A program made the position numbers and the translations under genes. Below are positions 1 to 13,700 of a stretch of DNA of 64,000 bases, in pieces. The first letter of the stretch is position 1; each line of letters begins with the position of its first letter. Below the pieces are notes generated by a model. It ran no database searches. It saw only the letters and a list, made by a program, of their open reading frames with translations, and was not told the DNA's origin. The stretch covers positions 33,933,091-33,997,090 of the forward strand of contig CM037888.1 of the NCBI GenBank assembly GCA_021292165.1, given 5' to 3'. Source of the stretch: Shinisaurus crocodilurus (lineage: Eukaryota > Chordata > Lepidosauria > Squamata > Shinisauridae).

Positions 1-545
1 TGTCATGCTGGAGCTGCTTTTGAAGGGTATTTAGAAGCTTCAGCTGGTCCAGAATGCTATGAGCTGGGTGGGAGCATTTGCCTCACTTGTTACAACCACT
101 TCATTGGCTGCCAGTCCGTTTCCAGGTCCAGCCTTTAAAGCTCTAAACCAGTGTCCTCCAACCTTGGGTCCCCAGATGTTTTTGGCCTACAACTCCCAGC
201 ATGCCCCAGGGGAACATGGCTCTAAACAGCTCAGGGCCCGCAAACGGACTCTCCGTCTGCTAATGAAAAACTGGAGAAGCTCTCCAGTGCATGTCCCGGA
301 TATCAGGCCTCCTCAGTTTCCATGCCTGCGCTTTGCAATGCCCTGGCACCTTCGCAGGCCCACTTCACTCCCTCTGCGTTTGCCTGCTGATGCTGTGTCA
401 AGCTTTCTCATTCTGTCAGGTGTTTGATCTTTTGACTTGCTGTTTTTTTAATCTGCTAAATTTTAATCTTGTATTTTATCTGAAATAGTATGCCTGCTGT
501 TTTATTATTCTATTGTTTTTGTAAAATATTAGTATGTCTTATTCA
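1..545 (+). mobile_element. L2-type LINE 3' remnant (interrupted by a MITE)
   Basis: Bases 1-147 translate, with breaks, to the C-terminal reverse-transcriptase pattern of vertebrate L2 (LVQNA..LAASPFPGPAFKALN resembles LVQNAAARLL..LHWLPVPFRVQFKAL). Bases 228 to about 545 continue with the T-rich 3' region. The MITE at 149-219 is inserted inside. The copy is heavily decayed and non-coding. Confidence 0.6.
149..219. mobile_element. Palindromic MITE, 71 bp half copy 1
   Basis: Left arm of the palindromic hAT-type MITE (CAGTGTCCTCCAACC..), then about 11 unmatched bases in place of the right arm. The 8-bp target duplication CTCTAAAC is perfect at 141-148 and 220-227, so the 71 bp between is the whole element. 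Confidence 0.85.
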
Positions 546-1308
546 TCTGTTTTGTAAGCTACTTCAAGCATTTTTAATGGATACAGTAGGTAGAAATAGA
601 AATCTTCTTTAGGCCCTAAATTTTGGGACAAAGAGGTAGAGGCCTCCTCTTCTTGAGTGAAATGTAAAATTGCGAAGCCTCCGTTGCTTGTAATGAACTC
701 CTAAACATTTGGATACAGCACAGAACAGCATTTTCTGAATTTTTGGAGGGGCGTTGTTTCTTCTAAAGTCCTTCTTTCAGCATATAATTGACTGTGACCG
801 TGGTTCCAAGACGGTAAGAGAGAGGAGACTGTATGCAAGATGGCACGGTCACGGCAGTCTACTCCCCATAGGGCAATTGCTTCTTCGCGCCCTCCTGGTC
901 CCAATAACCTTCATCTATGTTGCCGCTGAAGAACCTCTGGAGCAAATTGGGTGATGTCTCGGGTGGATTTTGTTTCAATATGAGCCTCTCACCCTGCCAG
1001 GCAGTCTCTGAAGTGTAGAATTCACTTCAGGTCATGACGGTGATTAGAAACGGATGCAATTCCCTCGCTGAAAACTCTTTCCTTTCAAAGCCAGCCTTAC
1101 TTGTGTGTAAGCCACTTTTAAAATCAGGTTTTGGAAGCTTTTCATCTGCACACTGGGCCCTTGAGACTGTTCAGACCAAAGGGGAACAAGTTCCAGATTC
1201 CAGCCGTGCACGGGACTTGGCAACAACCTGCCAGGTGGGTGGTGGAACGGACCTTGGATGTTGAGGGGAGGGTGAAAGATCACAATCCTGGAGCAGAGTG
1301 GGAAGAGG
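546..1308. other. Intron sequence, nothing recognised
   Basis: No exon, RNA gene or repeat that I recognise. Composition is ordinary. Confidence 0.5.
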
Positions 1309-1316
1309 GCATAGAG

Positions 1317-1451
1317 CAGTGTTCTCCAACCTTGGGTCCCCAGATGTTTTTGGCCTACAACTCCCAGCATGCCCCAGCCAGCTACGCTGGCTGGGGCATG
1401 CTGGGAGTTGTAGGCCAAAAACATCTGGGGACCCAAGGTTGGAGAACACTG
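1317..1451. mobile_element. Palindromic MITE, full copy 2
   Basis: 135 bp, near-perfect palindrome with TIR CAGTGTTCTCCAACC and loop TAC. Flanked by GCATAGAG (1309-1316) and GCATAGAT (1452-1459), a 7/8 target duplication typical of hAT elements. Confidence 0.9.
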
Positions 1452-1583
1452 GCATAGATGGTCCCAGGTCCCTGTCCAAGGTAGACAGATACCTCCGGGC
1501 TGACCCTGACTGGCTTGTACTCCAGTGGGGTTCCTGGCATCGTAAGACCTTTCTCCTCCTCCTCCTCCTCCTCCAATTCCAAG

Positions 1584-1771
1584 AAAGCCTTGAGAACTCC
1601 GAGAAGCGGAGAGAAAAGTGGGAGGAGAAGCAGCAGAGGAAGCGGCGGCTCAAGCAGCGCTCCGTCAGCAAGGAAAAATGGGTGGAGACTCTGGTGGTGG
1701 CCGACACCAAGATGGTGGAGTACCATGGCAGTGATAATGTTGAGAAATACGTCCTGACTGTCCTGAACATG
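1584..1771 (+). CDS. ADAMTS7: ADAMTS7 exon: propeptide end, furin site, start of metalloprotease domain
   Basis: The exon begins after a C/T-rich tract ending in AAG at 1583 and ends before GTGAGT. It completes a codon begun in the upstream exon. The product has a highly charged propeptide tail ([16 protein letters not shown]), then the proprotein-convertase site RLKQR just before SVSKEKW, then [16 protein letters not shown], the first strand of the catalytic domain. Cleavage after the Arg releases the mature enzyme in the secretory pathway (family knowledge). The exon ends in phase 0 at ..YVLTVLNM. Confidence 0.93.
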
Positions 1772-4700
1772 GTGAGTGCCATGGGGAGGTGGAGGTTATT
1801 GTGTTTTTTTTCAGGATCGGTGCAGGCTGTTTCCAACTTGAAGCACCCAATGGCGCGCCAGGTTTTTCAGAAGTGCCGAGGAGGATCCGTTGTCCGCTGC
1901 TGAGCGACCAACGGCCAGATTATGTTGAATTACGTTGGTCCTGTGGAGTGCGTGCTCTGGGATGCACATGCAGGACAAGGCAGGGTGGGGGGCTCCCTTT
2001 CTCATTAGCATGACTCCTCTGCTGGTTCTCTTTATTCCATGATGCAGGTGGCCGGTTTATTCCATGATGCCAGCATTGGGAACCCGATCCACATTTCCAT
2101 CGTGCGTCTTATCTTTCTGGAAGATGAGGAGGTAAAAAAAGAAAGCGAGAGAGAGAACTTGCCCAGGACACTTCCTGTTCATGCAAGACTCTGCAAGGCT
2201 GTGAAGGATTGAGGCCTACACAGGCTTAAGTTTGTTGAAGCCTGAAGGCCCAAACACTTCCCTAGATTAGTTGGAGCCTGAAGGCCCAAACACTTCAGGA
2301 TGGGAGGGGGAGTTTGAGAGTTTAGTTCACCCAATAGAAGTTAAGAATTATATCTCCTGTTCAAAGTCACATGATTATAACCTTCCATTCCTGGGAAGGC
2401 TATATATGTGTGGGGTGTGGTCAGCAGACTGCAAAGAGAGACTGACTGCAGAGGAGAGAGGTAGTCTGAAGTTAAGCTAGAGAACCTTGGATTGTTTGTT
2501 TGTTTGATTTGATCATACTTACTTTTGAATTATAACCACTCTATTAAGTAAATACCCTAATATAATAAGTAAAGTGTTGTTGTGTACCCTGGTTTGTTGG
2601 AGTGACTTATTCACCACGTCTAAAGCCTACACCCATGCTACTGGAAGCAGGCAAGGGATTTGATCTCCTGGAACGGGAGAGGCTTTGAGAAGAGGCAGAG
2701 ATCTTCCAAAGGCAGGTCGAGGGGTCCCTGCAGTAGCGGAACCTTGACAAAGGCACAGCACTGCGCTGTGTAGGAGACAGAGGTGACATGGTGGGCGTGT
2801 TCGCACGACACGGGAACCGCGGGGGAGCAGAAATCCCCTGCGGTTCCCGTGTCGTGCAAACGCCGACCGGGGGCGCCCCCCGCAGGACGGCCGCGCGTGG
2901 GACGCACCCAGAGTGACCATGGGCGGTAGAGGGGTAAGCCCCTACCGCGAGTGGCCACCCTGCCGTGCGAACAGCGGGCGGCCGTCTCGCGGAGGCCACA
3001 CGGGCAGCAGCCCAGAGCGGCCGGAGCTGCAGCCGCTCCAGCCTGTAGGGGCCACGGCCCCCTCTGGGCATCCCGAGCCGCCGCCCCCTAGCACCGGGAG
3101 GCCCGCACTGTGGTGCGGGGACTGCAGGGCCCGCCCACGCGCGGGGGGCGCAGGTCATCTGCGGCGCCCCGCCGGACCCCGTGGACGGCCCCGTGGCGCC
3201 TCCTCCGCTCGCAGCCTGGGTCGTGCGAACCGGCCCGGTCTCTGTGCAGAAAGCTTACTATGTACATTGTGTTGCTTCCAGGCATTCAGATCTTTCTCTG
3301 TTTCCATGCCACAACACAAAGACCGCATGTACTTTTTGTCCTGTAGCAATTTCAGTGGCTTGTTAGGTTTTCTCCACTGACACAGGGCTGTCTTGAAAAG
3401 GCAGGTGCCATTGCTGGAAAGCTCATCCAAGTGGTGACTTACTGTAATGAGGATTCTTCTTGCACGAGACTCTTTTGCGTGCTGGCTTTTTGTTTTTTGT
3501 TTAATGCTGATGTTGTGATACTGATTTTATGAAATAGTGCATGATGTTTTTGATCATACTCTTGTACACTGTTCTGGTATCTGCAAGGATGAGGGGCAGT
3601 TAAAAAATCTTTTTAATAGATGCTGCTGCTGATGACTTTTTAATTTGTGTGTGTGTGTACATTTCTATGCAACTCTGGCAAAAAGGCTGCAAGGCTGTGT
3701 TGGGAGAAGGTGTTGTGTGCTGATGCATACAGTTCTTGGGGAGAGGACTCTTCAGAGGCAGGGCCAGCCCAACTGCACAAGCAAGAAGTTACTTGGGGCA
3801 ACAGCATCGCTTGGAGAAGCCTCAGCGATGCAGCCCGTAGCCCCCGGGAACCTTTGCAGAGGGTGCAGGGTTGCTTGCACAATCTGACCAACTCTGAGCA
3901 AAAGATTGCACAGTGTTTGGCAATTTTAGGAGCTTTATAAATAATAAGGTGAGAATGTGCAGAAGGCTATCAATGGCTACTAGTCCTGATGGCTAGCTAT
4001 ATCCTGCCTCCATTATCAGTATCAGAGGCAGTCTGCCTGTGTGCACCAGTTGCTGGGGAACATGGGCGGGTGGGTGCTGTTGCACCCATGTCCCCCTTGT
4101 GGGATCCCATGGGCAGCTGGTTGGCCACTGTGTGAACAGGATGCTGGACCCCAGGTGTGATCCAGCATGCCTCTTCTTATGTTAATAGGAATGCAAAAAG
4201 GTATCTTGCTAGAGTGCCAAACAGGAATACGACACATAGCGCACACGTCTGGTAACCGAGTACGGTACATCCTAATCTCCATTCCTGCAGGAAGATCCTG
4301 AAAATCACCCACCATGCAGACAACACCTTGAGAAGTTTTTGCAAGTGGCAGAAGTCGATCAATGTCAAGGGGGACGCTCACCCGCTGCACCACGATGTTG
4401 CGGTCCTGCTCACAAGGTATCTCTGCTCAGCCTTTGCATTTGCGCTGGCGGCCAAAACCTCCCTGGAAGTGAGAAGCTCCCCAGCCTTCATCTGGGAATG
4501 GGGTTTGCACCCGAGAACTTAGGTAGATGGAGCCATATGCCAGACTTTAAAGGAGTTTTAACTGTGATGACTTGCTTCAGGCCACCCCTGGGGTCGTTCT
4601 GTGGAGTTCTCCAGCCTTATCTCAGGTTCCAGGGTCCACTTTGTAGCTATGTCCTCACCCTTTTCCAAGGCTTTTCAGCTGCTCTTTTGTTTTGTTTCAA

Positions 4701-7700
4701 ACAGCCAGTCTGGAAGGTGCAAAGCCCTGTAACCACCCCTTTGTTATGTGTGTTATGTTTCTCCCCGACTGGGAAAGGAAGGACCTCTGCACGGCCATGA
4801 ACCGTCCATGTGAGACGCTGGGTCTGTCTCATGTCTCTGGCATGTGCCAGCCGCACAGGAGCTGTAACATCAATGAGGACACAGGGCTTCCCCTGGCATT
4901 CACCGTCGCCCATGAACTTGGACACAGGTACTGTAGTAGGAGTTGGACACTTCGCTCTCCACCGTAGCCTTGAAAAGATACGTGGCCTCTGAGGAGGGTT
5001 GTTAGATGTAGGTCACTTTCAGCATGCTCTGAGAACTAAGTGCCTGTATTGTGGGGAGGAAAGCACCTGATCTACCAGGGAGGTGGAACCTCCGGCCCGA
5101 ATGCCTCCAGCCCATAGAGCCTCCTTGGGTTTGAACGTTTTAATAATGTTCGCACAACTACAAATGTCTGGTGTTGTTTCGTGTGGCCCTTTTGTGGCCA
5201 TATTGCCGACCACCTCTCAAGTCAGGGGTGTCGAACCTCTTTTCACCTGAGGGGCACGTTCAGTTTCAGAGAAGCTCTCGGGGGCCACATTCCAGTGGTG
5301 GGCGGGGCCAAGGCTGAAGGTGGGGGCCCCCAAAACACCAGAAATACCAGCCTGTGTTCACTGGAAGCTCTTCCTGCCAGGTCACTAAGCCTTAACAGAG
5401 ACATTTCAACCTTTGCGGTGGGTGGGGGGGAACTGCACAAAAACAGGGAAACGGTCTATTGATCTGCTGTTGGGGAAAGGGGGTGGGGCCAGGAGAAGGG
5501 GGTGGGGCCAGGAGAAGGGGGCGTGGCCATCTGCGGAACCCCAGCACGGGCCGCTCAAGGGCTTGGGGAGGGAGGCCCTGGGGTGTGGGCCTGTTGGGCT
5601 TCTTCCCGAGAGCGGGGGGCGGGGTGTGTGTGCCTGTTTGAAGCTCCTTTGCCGCTGTGTCCAGGTGTGCGACTCACCTCCCCCTTCGGGGGGCTGTGCT
5701 CTTGCAGTTTTGGGATCCAGCATGACGGAAGCGGCAATGACTGTGAGCCAGTTGGGAAAAGACCTTTCATCATGTCTCCACAGCTCCTGTACGACACGTC
5801 GCCGCTCACCTGGTCCCACTGCAGCAGGGAATACATCACCCGCTTCCTCGAGTAAGTCCCCGGTCCCGGTCCCATGGCATTCTCTGCATAGCTGTGGCCA
5901 CAACAAGGTTCACTTTGTGGGGAGCTGATGTGGAAATTGGGTGTTGTGGGACAAAGATCCATTTGCAGCTTTTACTCTGCCGCTTTGGGATATTTAAGGA
6001 TCACAATTGATTCTGATGCTGCCTCTATCTAGCTATAGTTTTACTTGGTGCTCTTATTTTATTTATTTATTTATTTATTTATTATATTTATACCCCGCCT
6101 TTTTTTCCTGCAAGGAACCCAAGGCGGCTTACATAATCCTCCTCCTCCACTCCTCCATCTTTATCCTCACAACAACCCTGTGAGGTAGGTTAGGCTGAGA
6201 GTCAGTGACTGGCCCAAAGTCACCCAGTGAGTTTCACGGCCGAGCGGGGACTAGAACCCGGATCTCCCGAGTCCCAGTCCAACACTCTCACCACTATGCC
6301 ACACTTTTTATTGTTTATGTTTTATTTTGCCACTTCCAGACTTTTAACTCTCTTTTAGTTGTGATGTTGTTTGTTTTCGAATTTTTAGCCATCTTGGAAA
6401 GGTGGGCAGTGTTTTTAAATAAATATTTCCATATAATTTTATTTATATACTGTCCTTCAAAATTGATTCTAGATTTACAATAATTACAATTTGCAATAAT
6501 TAGAAATATATCAGCATCAAAAATACAATACAAAACATTAGAAAAAGCAACAGGTACGAATAAGACAACAACAGTATGTAAAATTTATCCAGTGTATAAG
6601 ACTCTGGGGAAATTAGGTGATGAGTTCTTCTCTCCTGACTACAGGCTCAGCCAATAGGAGCTGAGAAGAGAAGGAATGACTAGTTTGGGTGATCAGGATG
6701 TGACCGTTGCATCTTACTGGGTATTATTCGCCTGTCCTACTGTTATTCATTAATTCCTGCTCTGGATGCATTTTATCCAAAATTATGGCTCATTTGTGCT
6801 TGCTATCACAGAGAGCTATAAAGCTTTTGCTTATGCTGCTCCTTTTTCACTTATTTCTCTCGAATAAACTACAAAACGGGAGAGTTTGCATACAATGGTA
6901 AGCCACCCCATGAATAACCAACAACTTTCCCCCCCTTCGCAGTGAGATCCTCGGGGTTTTTAGTGTTCCCCGCATGGTTCCCAGCGCCCCCACCTTTTCC
7001 TCACTTTCCTGCATTTCCAGTGACTCAGGAAAGCGAGGATCACGAGGCCATCCCCATTTCATGAACACTTATTTTGACAGCTGTCAAAAGAAAGCCTTTT
7101 CTTTTTTAAAACTCTCTGCATGCATGCAGAAGGGCCCAGGTTGAATCCCTGGCATGTCCAAGCAGCGTCAGGGCCGAGGGAGGCCTCTGCTGAGACTGCG
7201 AAGAGCCACGGCTGTGGCAGAGCGGCCAGGTGGGTCAGCGGCCCGCCTTGATGTCAAACATCTTCAGCTGTCTGCCTGACCAGCTAGCTCTTTGGAAGTC
7301 AACTGGTCACCGCCCTCAAGACCGCTGCTGTGACTGCTCTCTGGGCTTCCTCTTCCGCTCAGCAGCTGGCCTCTGGTCAGGAGTAGGGCTGTACATGTTT
7401 CGATGATTAGCTCCCGGAATAAACACAGTCGGCCCCTGGCTTAGTCGTATTTTTACACACATGTTGAATGTGCCAGATGGCGAGAGGAAAGGCTCGCAAA
7501 GTCCTCTGTTGATCTTAATGGGGGGGGGGGTTTCCTCAGCACACACACTTCCCTCCCTCCTTGTTCCCTCAGTCAGGGAAAGAACCCCGTGCTTTTCCCT
7601 CAGCCATGAAGCTCTCTTGCTGGTCATTGAAGATGTTTCAGATGGTGTGCTTTGCTCCTGGCACCTAGATCCAGTTTCCTGGTTTCATAGATTTCATAGA

Positions 7701-10700
7701 TCATAGAGTTGGAAGGAGCCTACAAGGCCATTGAGTCCAACCCCCTGCTGAATGCAGGAAACTAGAGGAGGGGTCTCCCATCCAAGTAACAACCAGGCCT
7801 GACCCTGCTTGACCGTGCCGTGAGCAGTGTGCCCCCTTCCCCGCATCGCAGGCTCCATTTCATGCTGGCTCTTTTCTTTGGGGGGGTGTCTCTCTGCAGC
7901 CGAGGCTGGGGGCTTTGCCTGGATGACCCACCAGCCAAAGACGCGATTGACTTCCCCGCCGTGCCACCAGGAGTCCTCTACGACGTCAGCCACCAGTGCC
8001 GGCTCCAGTATGGAGCACACTCCACCTACTGTGATGATATGGATGTAAGGACGGCTGCGACCGAGAATTGTGCCATAGATGTACCGGGGGTGGGGCGGGG
8101 GCTAAGCTCTGCTGGGGAGAGCAGGCCAGTTCAGGCAAGGACTGGGCGAGCAAACGGCAAGCAGGAGGAGAGGTTTTCTGAATGGGAGACAGCACAAAGG
8201 CTCCAGGCCAAACTGGATTGGACGTTGAGTGGCTGTGCACACGTAATGTGTCTTTTCTTTTACAATTAGAGCTGTGGGTGTCGGGGGGGACTGATACTTT
8301 TCCTCCCGGGGCCCCGTCCTGTGAGAATTGTGTCCCTTTGAATCTGAGAGTTCTGGGAGGGGAAGTGGCATGGGCGTGTCGGGGAGGGGGCCAGTGAGAA
8401 AGCAACTCTAATCAGGAACATGGGGGGGGGTAGCGAAGCCCTCGGGCCCCCTCCTTCACTTTTACAGTACACTGCATTTAATTTGGCCCACATGCGCCCA
8501 GCCGTGGGGCTACTTACACAGCCCCAAGCTGCAGTTGCATTCGCTGGCATGCCTTCATTTCCAGAATTGATATTCTGCTCCCTGGCCAATAAGGCTCTCG
8601 TAGCACGTTACAAGAAAAATAATTTAAAACATTCATATAATAAAATAGCACACTTAAAACCACTAAATAAAATTGACACTTGTAAAGCAGCATAAAACTG
8701 CTATAACCAAGAACAGGAGGCTAAAACATCACTCCGGCCGCATTTAAACTCCTACTCTGCATGTATTTGACCTGCCAAGGATACAGCCAGTGCCTTCCTG
8801 CCAAAAGCGGTCTTAGCCATCTTCCTGGCCAGGGATACCCTCACCATTGCTGGTTCTTGTGCTGGTTCCTTCTCTCTCTGCCGTGCTGCCAGAGTTTAGA
8901 TCAGGGGTGAGGAACCTCCCCGCCCACCCCCACATTCCTTCGGGGCAATGTGGTCGGGAGTAGCCTAAAGTGGGCAGGGCAAAGCATACGCACGCACGCA
9001 CGCACACTTTGCTCCCTCTCCATGCTGTTTATGTGGCAAGGAAGCAAAGTGAGCTTCCTGCGGTGGCAGGCATGGCTCCCTTCCTCCATGGGGAGCTCAC
9101 TTTGCTTCCATGCTGCACTTCCGAGTAGGAAAATGAACCTGCCTCCCGGCCAGTATCTCTTTCTTATTCATGCCTCCAAGAGAGACAGAGATGCTGGCTG
9201 CCTGGCAGGCAGCGAACGTGGGGAATCAGATGGGTGTGGTGTTGGGGAGCTCTGCTGTCTGGATTCCAAGGCCTTGGCTTCTGGGTCTGGACTGCCATTC
9301 CGGCTTAGACTGTAAGCTCCCTGGGATAAGGTGCACTTTCCGATGGAGGGAGGGCTCCTAAAGCCTGCAAGCAGAAGGCCTTGTTGTGTCTTCTTCTCCT
9401 TAATGGGTTATCTGCAGTAAGAGAAAAGACAGAAGAAGCGGTGGGAAGACATGGGAGGGTCATGAGTAGAAGATTTCTGGAGGGCCCCCCCCCAATACCA
9501 TGAATGAGGCTGGGCCCTGGTGGTGCCACAAAAGCCCCGTCTGGTTTAAAGCGCCGTGTACGTGGATGGCGCTCCTTTCATTCATCCTGATAAGGAGTCC
9601 TGATACTTTCAGCCCCTTTGTCAGTGGACTCCTTTCCAACCAGTGCAAACATTTCTGCTGCTCAGTTCACAGCAAGGCCACCAAGAAGAATCAAACATTT
9701 CAGGAGTCAAATGCGTGAGGTGCATACAGATTTAGCGAAGTGGTGACCCTTCTTTCCTCATGAGTCGGACAGAGGGGCTCACCCAAGTGGGTCTGGTCAA
9801 GGGCAGCCCGTGAGAACGCTCCACGTGTGTCTTTCCTTCTTTCCTACAGAGCGTCTGCAACACACTCTGGTGCTCTGTGGGGAACACGTGTCACTCCAAG
9901 CTGGACGCAGCTGTCGACGGCACCAAATGTGACGAGAACAAGGTGATGCCTTGTGTTTGGCCTCAGTGCAGTTGCAACAGCCGCGGGCTGCGCTGGGCAG
10001 ACCTCGAGGGCTGCTTTGTGTGGCAGAATTGCTGTGCCTGGAAACGAACCATTCAAAGCTGCCTTCACAGTACCTTTTCAACGGGTTCGTTTAATGTCTG
10101 GCGTCCTTCAGAGCTCTGCCATACAAGCAGGATGGATGCATTTGGAATCCAAATCCTGTAGCGAAGACAAATTGCACTCATAAGTTTCAGTATGTGTGTT
10201 ATGCTGTGTCAAGTTTGCAAGATACTTTGAAGATGAAGTCGCTCACATCTGTCACGAGTTAGATTCTACGGTTAATATGGTGCCATTAGTGGAGGCATTC
10301 AGAGCATCATCTGGCCCAGTTTTATTGCGTGATTTTCAGTTGCTGAGGCCTGGGGATGTGGACAAGGTGCTTGGCTGACTCCAGCCAACCCATCTGTATG
10401 CTTGACTCTTGCCCATCTTGGCTTGTTACATCTAATAAGGAGAGGATGTCCAGGGGCGCCGGGTACCGGCCAGTTTAAAAGAGGTGGTAATTGGACTGCT
10501 CCTGATAAAAACCTAGGTCAGTGATGGCGAACCTTTTTGAGCCCGAGTGCCCAAACTGCAACACCGAAACCAACTTATTTATTTCAAAGTGCCAACACTG
10601 CAATTAAACCTGAATACCGAGGTTTTAGTTTTAGAAAAACAACTCATACAGTTGTCCGAACTAATTAACATCTTTTGTCTGAAAAGAAAAACACAATAAC

Positions 10701-13700
10701 ACAATAATTAATTAGGCACATGTATTTTTGGATAAGGGATTCTCAACTTGGAATATGATTATATGCCAGACTGAAATTGTATGGGGCAAGCTTTACCCCG
10801 GGTCCTTTCCCTGCTTCTACAGGTGTCGGATTAGTAAAAGTAAAAGTCAACCTGTACTAGGATGAGCAAGATAAACAAGAAAACTAAACGTGCTTAACAC
10901 ATTTTAAACACTTTATGTCTTGGACTGCAAACACTGCATTAGGTAAAAGTTTGCATTGGGCATGCTTTCACACAATTAATGTGATTTTTGCTATTGCATG
11001 CATGCTGATAATTTGTCAAACCTTGGCTCATACTCCGTTAGTTTGAGAGCAACACATGCAGCACTCAGGTCAACTGTTAGGGTTTTATATCCAAACCATG
11101 CTCTGTGCATCATTCTTCAAAATCTTTTAAATGTGATAACAATGTAGAAAAGAATTCTGTAACAGGAATTCTAGAATAAAATGATTCTGTTCCACACTGT
11201 GAGAAAGAACAAGATAATTAGTGTTTTGCAGAAGGGGACGGTCTTTTCGCGATCTGGTGATCAATGGCTCGAGTGCCCACAGAGAGGTCCCTGTGTGCCA
11301 GCTGTGGCACCCGTGCCATAGGTTCGCCATCACTGACCTAGGTGGACCTGGAAGACATAAACACCTATAGGCTAGTTACTAACCTCTCCTTCCTGGGCAA
11401 AGCATTCAAGCAGATGGTTCCAGTCAATTCCAGTCATTCTTGGATGGAACTGGTTTTCTAGATCCATTTCCTTTGGACTTCAGACCTGGGTTTGCAATAG
11501 AAACTGCCTTGATTAGGAATGTGTGAGGAATCCGACACGGGTGAAAATCTGACGGGTTTTCATGATTTTACCTCCGGATTTCGGTTCGCCAGCCCGGCAC
11601 TGGCACCGACTTGCTATGAAGCAAGCTGAGCTAGCTCACAGACATCTGTCTCTAAGACAAGCCCAGTTGGCACATCTTTTTTTTAAATGCTAAGGAAATT
11701 TGCGCAAATTGCATAAGGTTATGCAAATCGCGTAAAGTTGCGCAATTTGCATAAATCAGGGTATTTTGTATGTCTTACGAAAATAAGCACCCGAAAAGCA
11801 CATGGATCTAGCGTGATATGCATAAAACCAGCTGATTTTACACAAACTGCGCTAGATCCATGCACTTTTCGGGTGCGTTTTTGCACAAAACATGCAAAAT
11901 ACCCCAATTTACGCAAATCGTGCAACTTTGCGTGATTTGTGTAACCTTCCGCAATTTGCGCAAATTTCCTTAGCATTTAAAAAAAGATGCTCAAACTGCA
12001 GCCCGTCTTAGAGACGGAAGTCCGTGCGGAGAACCCCCGACGCGGCTCGCTTCCGATCATCAGGTTGGAAGCAAGCAGGAAGTCCGTCGAGCTCAAACGA
12101 GCTGGGCTTCCCAGTGTCGGCCCGTCCCCTTGATCACCCTGTGGGCCGACCTCTGCTGAGAGCGGCATGGGACAGGCAGCCCTGTGGTTCTCTTTGGACC
12201 TCTCGGTGGCTTTTGATGTCATCGGCCGCCATGGTGTCCTCCTGGACAGGCCATCTGGGCTGGGTGATGGAATGACTTCATTGGGTGGTTCTGCTCCTAC
12301 CTGGATGGCTGATTTGAGAAGGGGGATCTTTGCTCTGCCCCTTGGTAGTTATGCTGTGGGCTTGCACAGGGCTCTGTTTTGTCCCCTGCGCTGTTTAACA
12401 TCTACATGAAACTGCTGGGAGAGGTCATTCGTAGAGGCTGAATGGCACCCAGCACTATCTCTCCGTTTTTATTAGTTCAGGTGAGGCAGTGGGTGTTCTG
12501 AACTGGCCCCTGGGCACAGTAATGGACTGTTGAGAGCCAATAAACTGAGATTCAATCCAGGCAAGATGGAGGTATTGTTAGTGGGTGGTCTGCCCCGCTG
12601 AGCGGTGTGAAGTCTGTTCTGGCTGCTCTTACTATTTTTGGGTGCTCTTGGATCCAGCGTTGTCACTAGAGACAGAAGTCGCTTGGAGTAACTTCTATCA
12701 GCTTAGGCTAATACACCAACTGTGACCCCATTTGGTCACAGAGATGGCCTTGCTATTGTTATCTGTGCCCTGCTAACCTCCTGGTTGGATTACTGCAATG
12801 CTTTTATACATGGGACTGCCTTTGAAATGGGTCCAGAGACTTCAGTCGGTCCAAAATAGGGCAGCCATATTACTCTACCATTTGTTCTGGATCCATATAA
12901 TTTGTTCTGGATGTAATTTGGCTTTACATCATTGTTTCCCTCTTTGGAAATAGTCACAGTTGCAGAGAATTTGTCAACGGTGCTCTGCTGCTTTTGTGAT
13001 AAAACGTTGCACTGAATCCGCAAGACCACTGCAGTGAAGCCAGCTGTTTCAGAATTGTAGATTTTCAAAGATAACTCCCAGACATGAACGCCCAACACTT
13101 GCTTTTTTGAAAAATAGGCCTGATTGCTGAGTTTCTCAGGCTTCTGCCTCGGCAGCCATCGTCGGTTCCTGTGCAGTCCACCAAATCCAGCATCCGCTCC
13201 CGCTTGTATGGCATGGTGGAAGGCTGCCAGCCCCCCACCCCACCCCGCAGCTCCTCTGGGTGGCGCTTTGAGGTCGCCTGGAGCTGGGCGAGGCTGCTCG
13301 GTCTGGAGCCTGCGCTGAAGTGCCGCCACCCTTCCCTCCGCAGTGGTGCTTCAACGGAGAGTGCGTGCACGTGGGATACCGGCCAGAGTCCATCAACGGA
13401 GGCTGGGCAGCCTGGAGTTCCTGGGCGGCTTGTTCTCGGACCTGCGGAGCGGGAGTGCAGAATGCGGAGCGGCGGTGCGACAGCCCTACGTAAGGGACCG
13501 GCCGTTAACGCGGGCGGGGGCGGGGCTTCCCTGTCAGTCAAGCTCCCGTCTCCGAAAGGGATTGTCATTGGTTGTGTCAGAGACAATGTGTAAGGAACAA
13601 GGTCTTGGCCTTCCCTCACTTGGTCTGTGCTGTCATGTAGCTCCCTTTCATTTCAGCCGGGCTTGCCTGATACGGAGGAGGCTCCCAAAGTGGAATGCAA

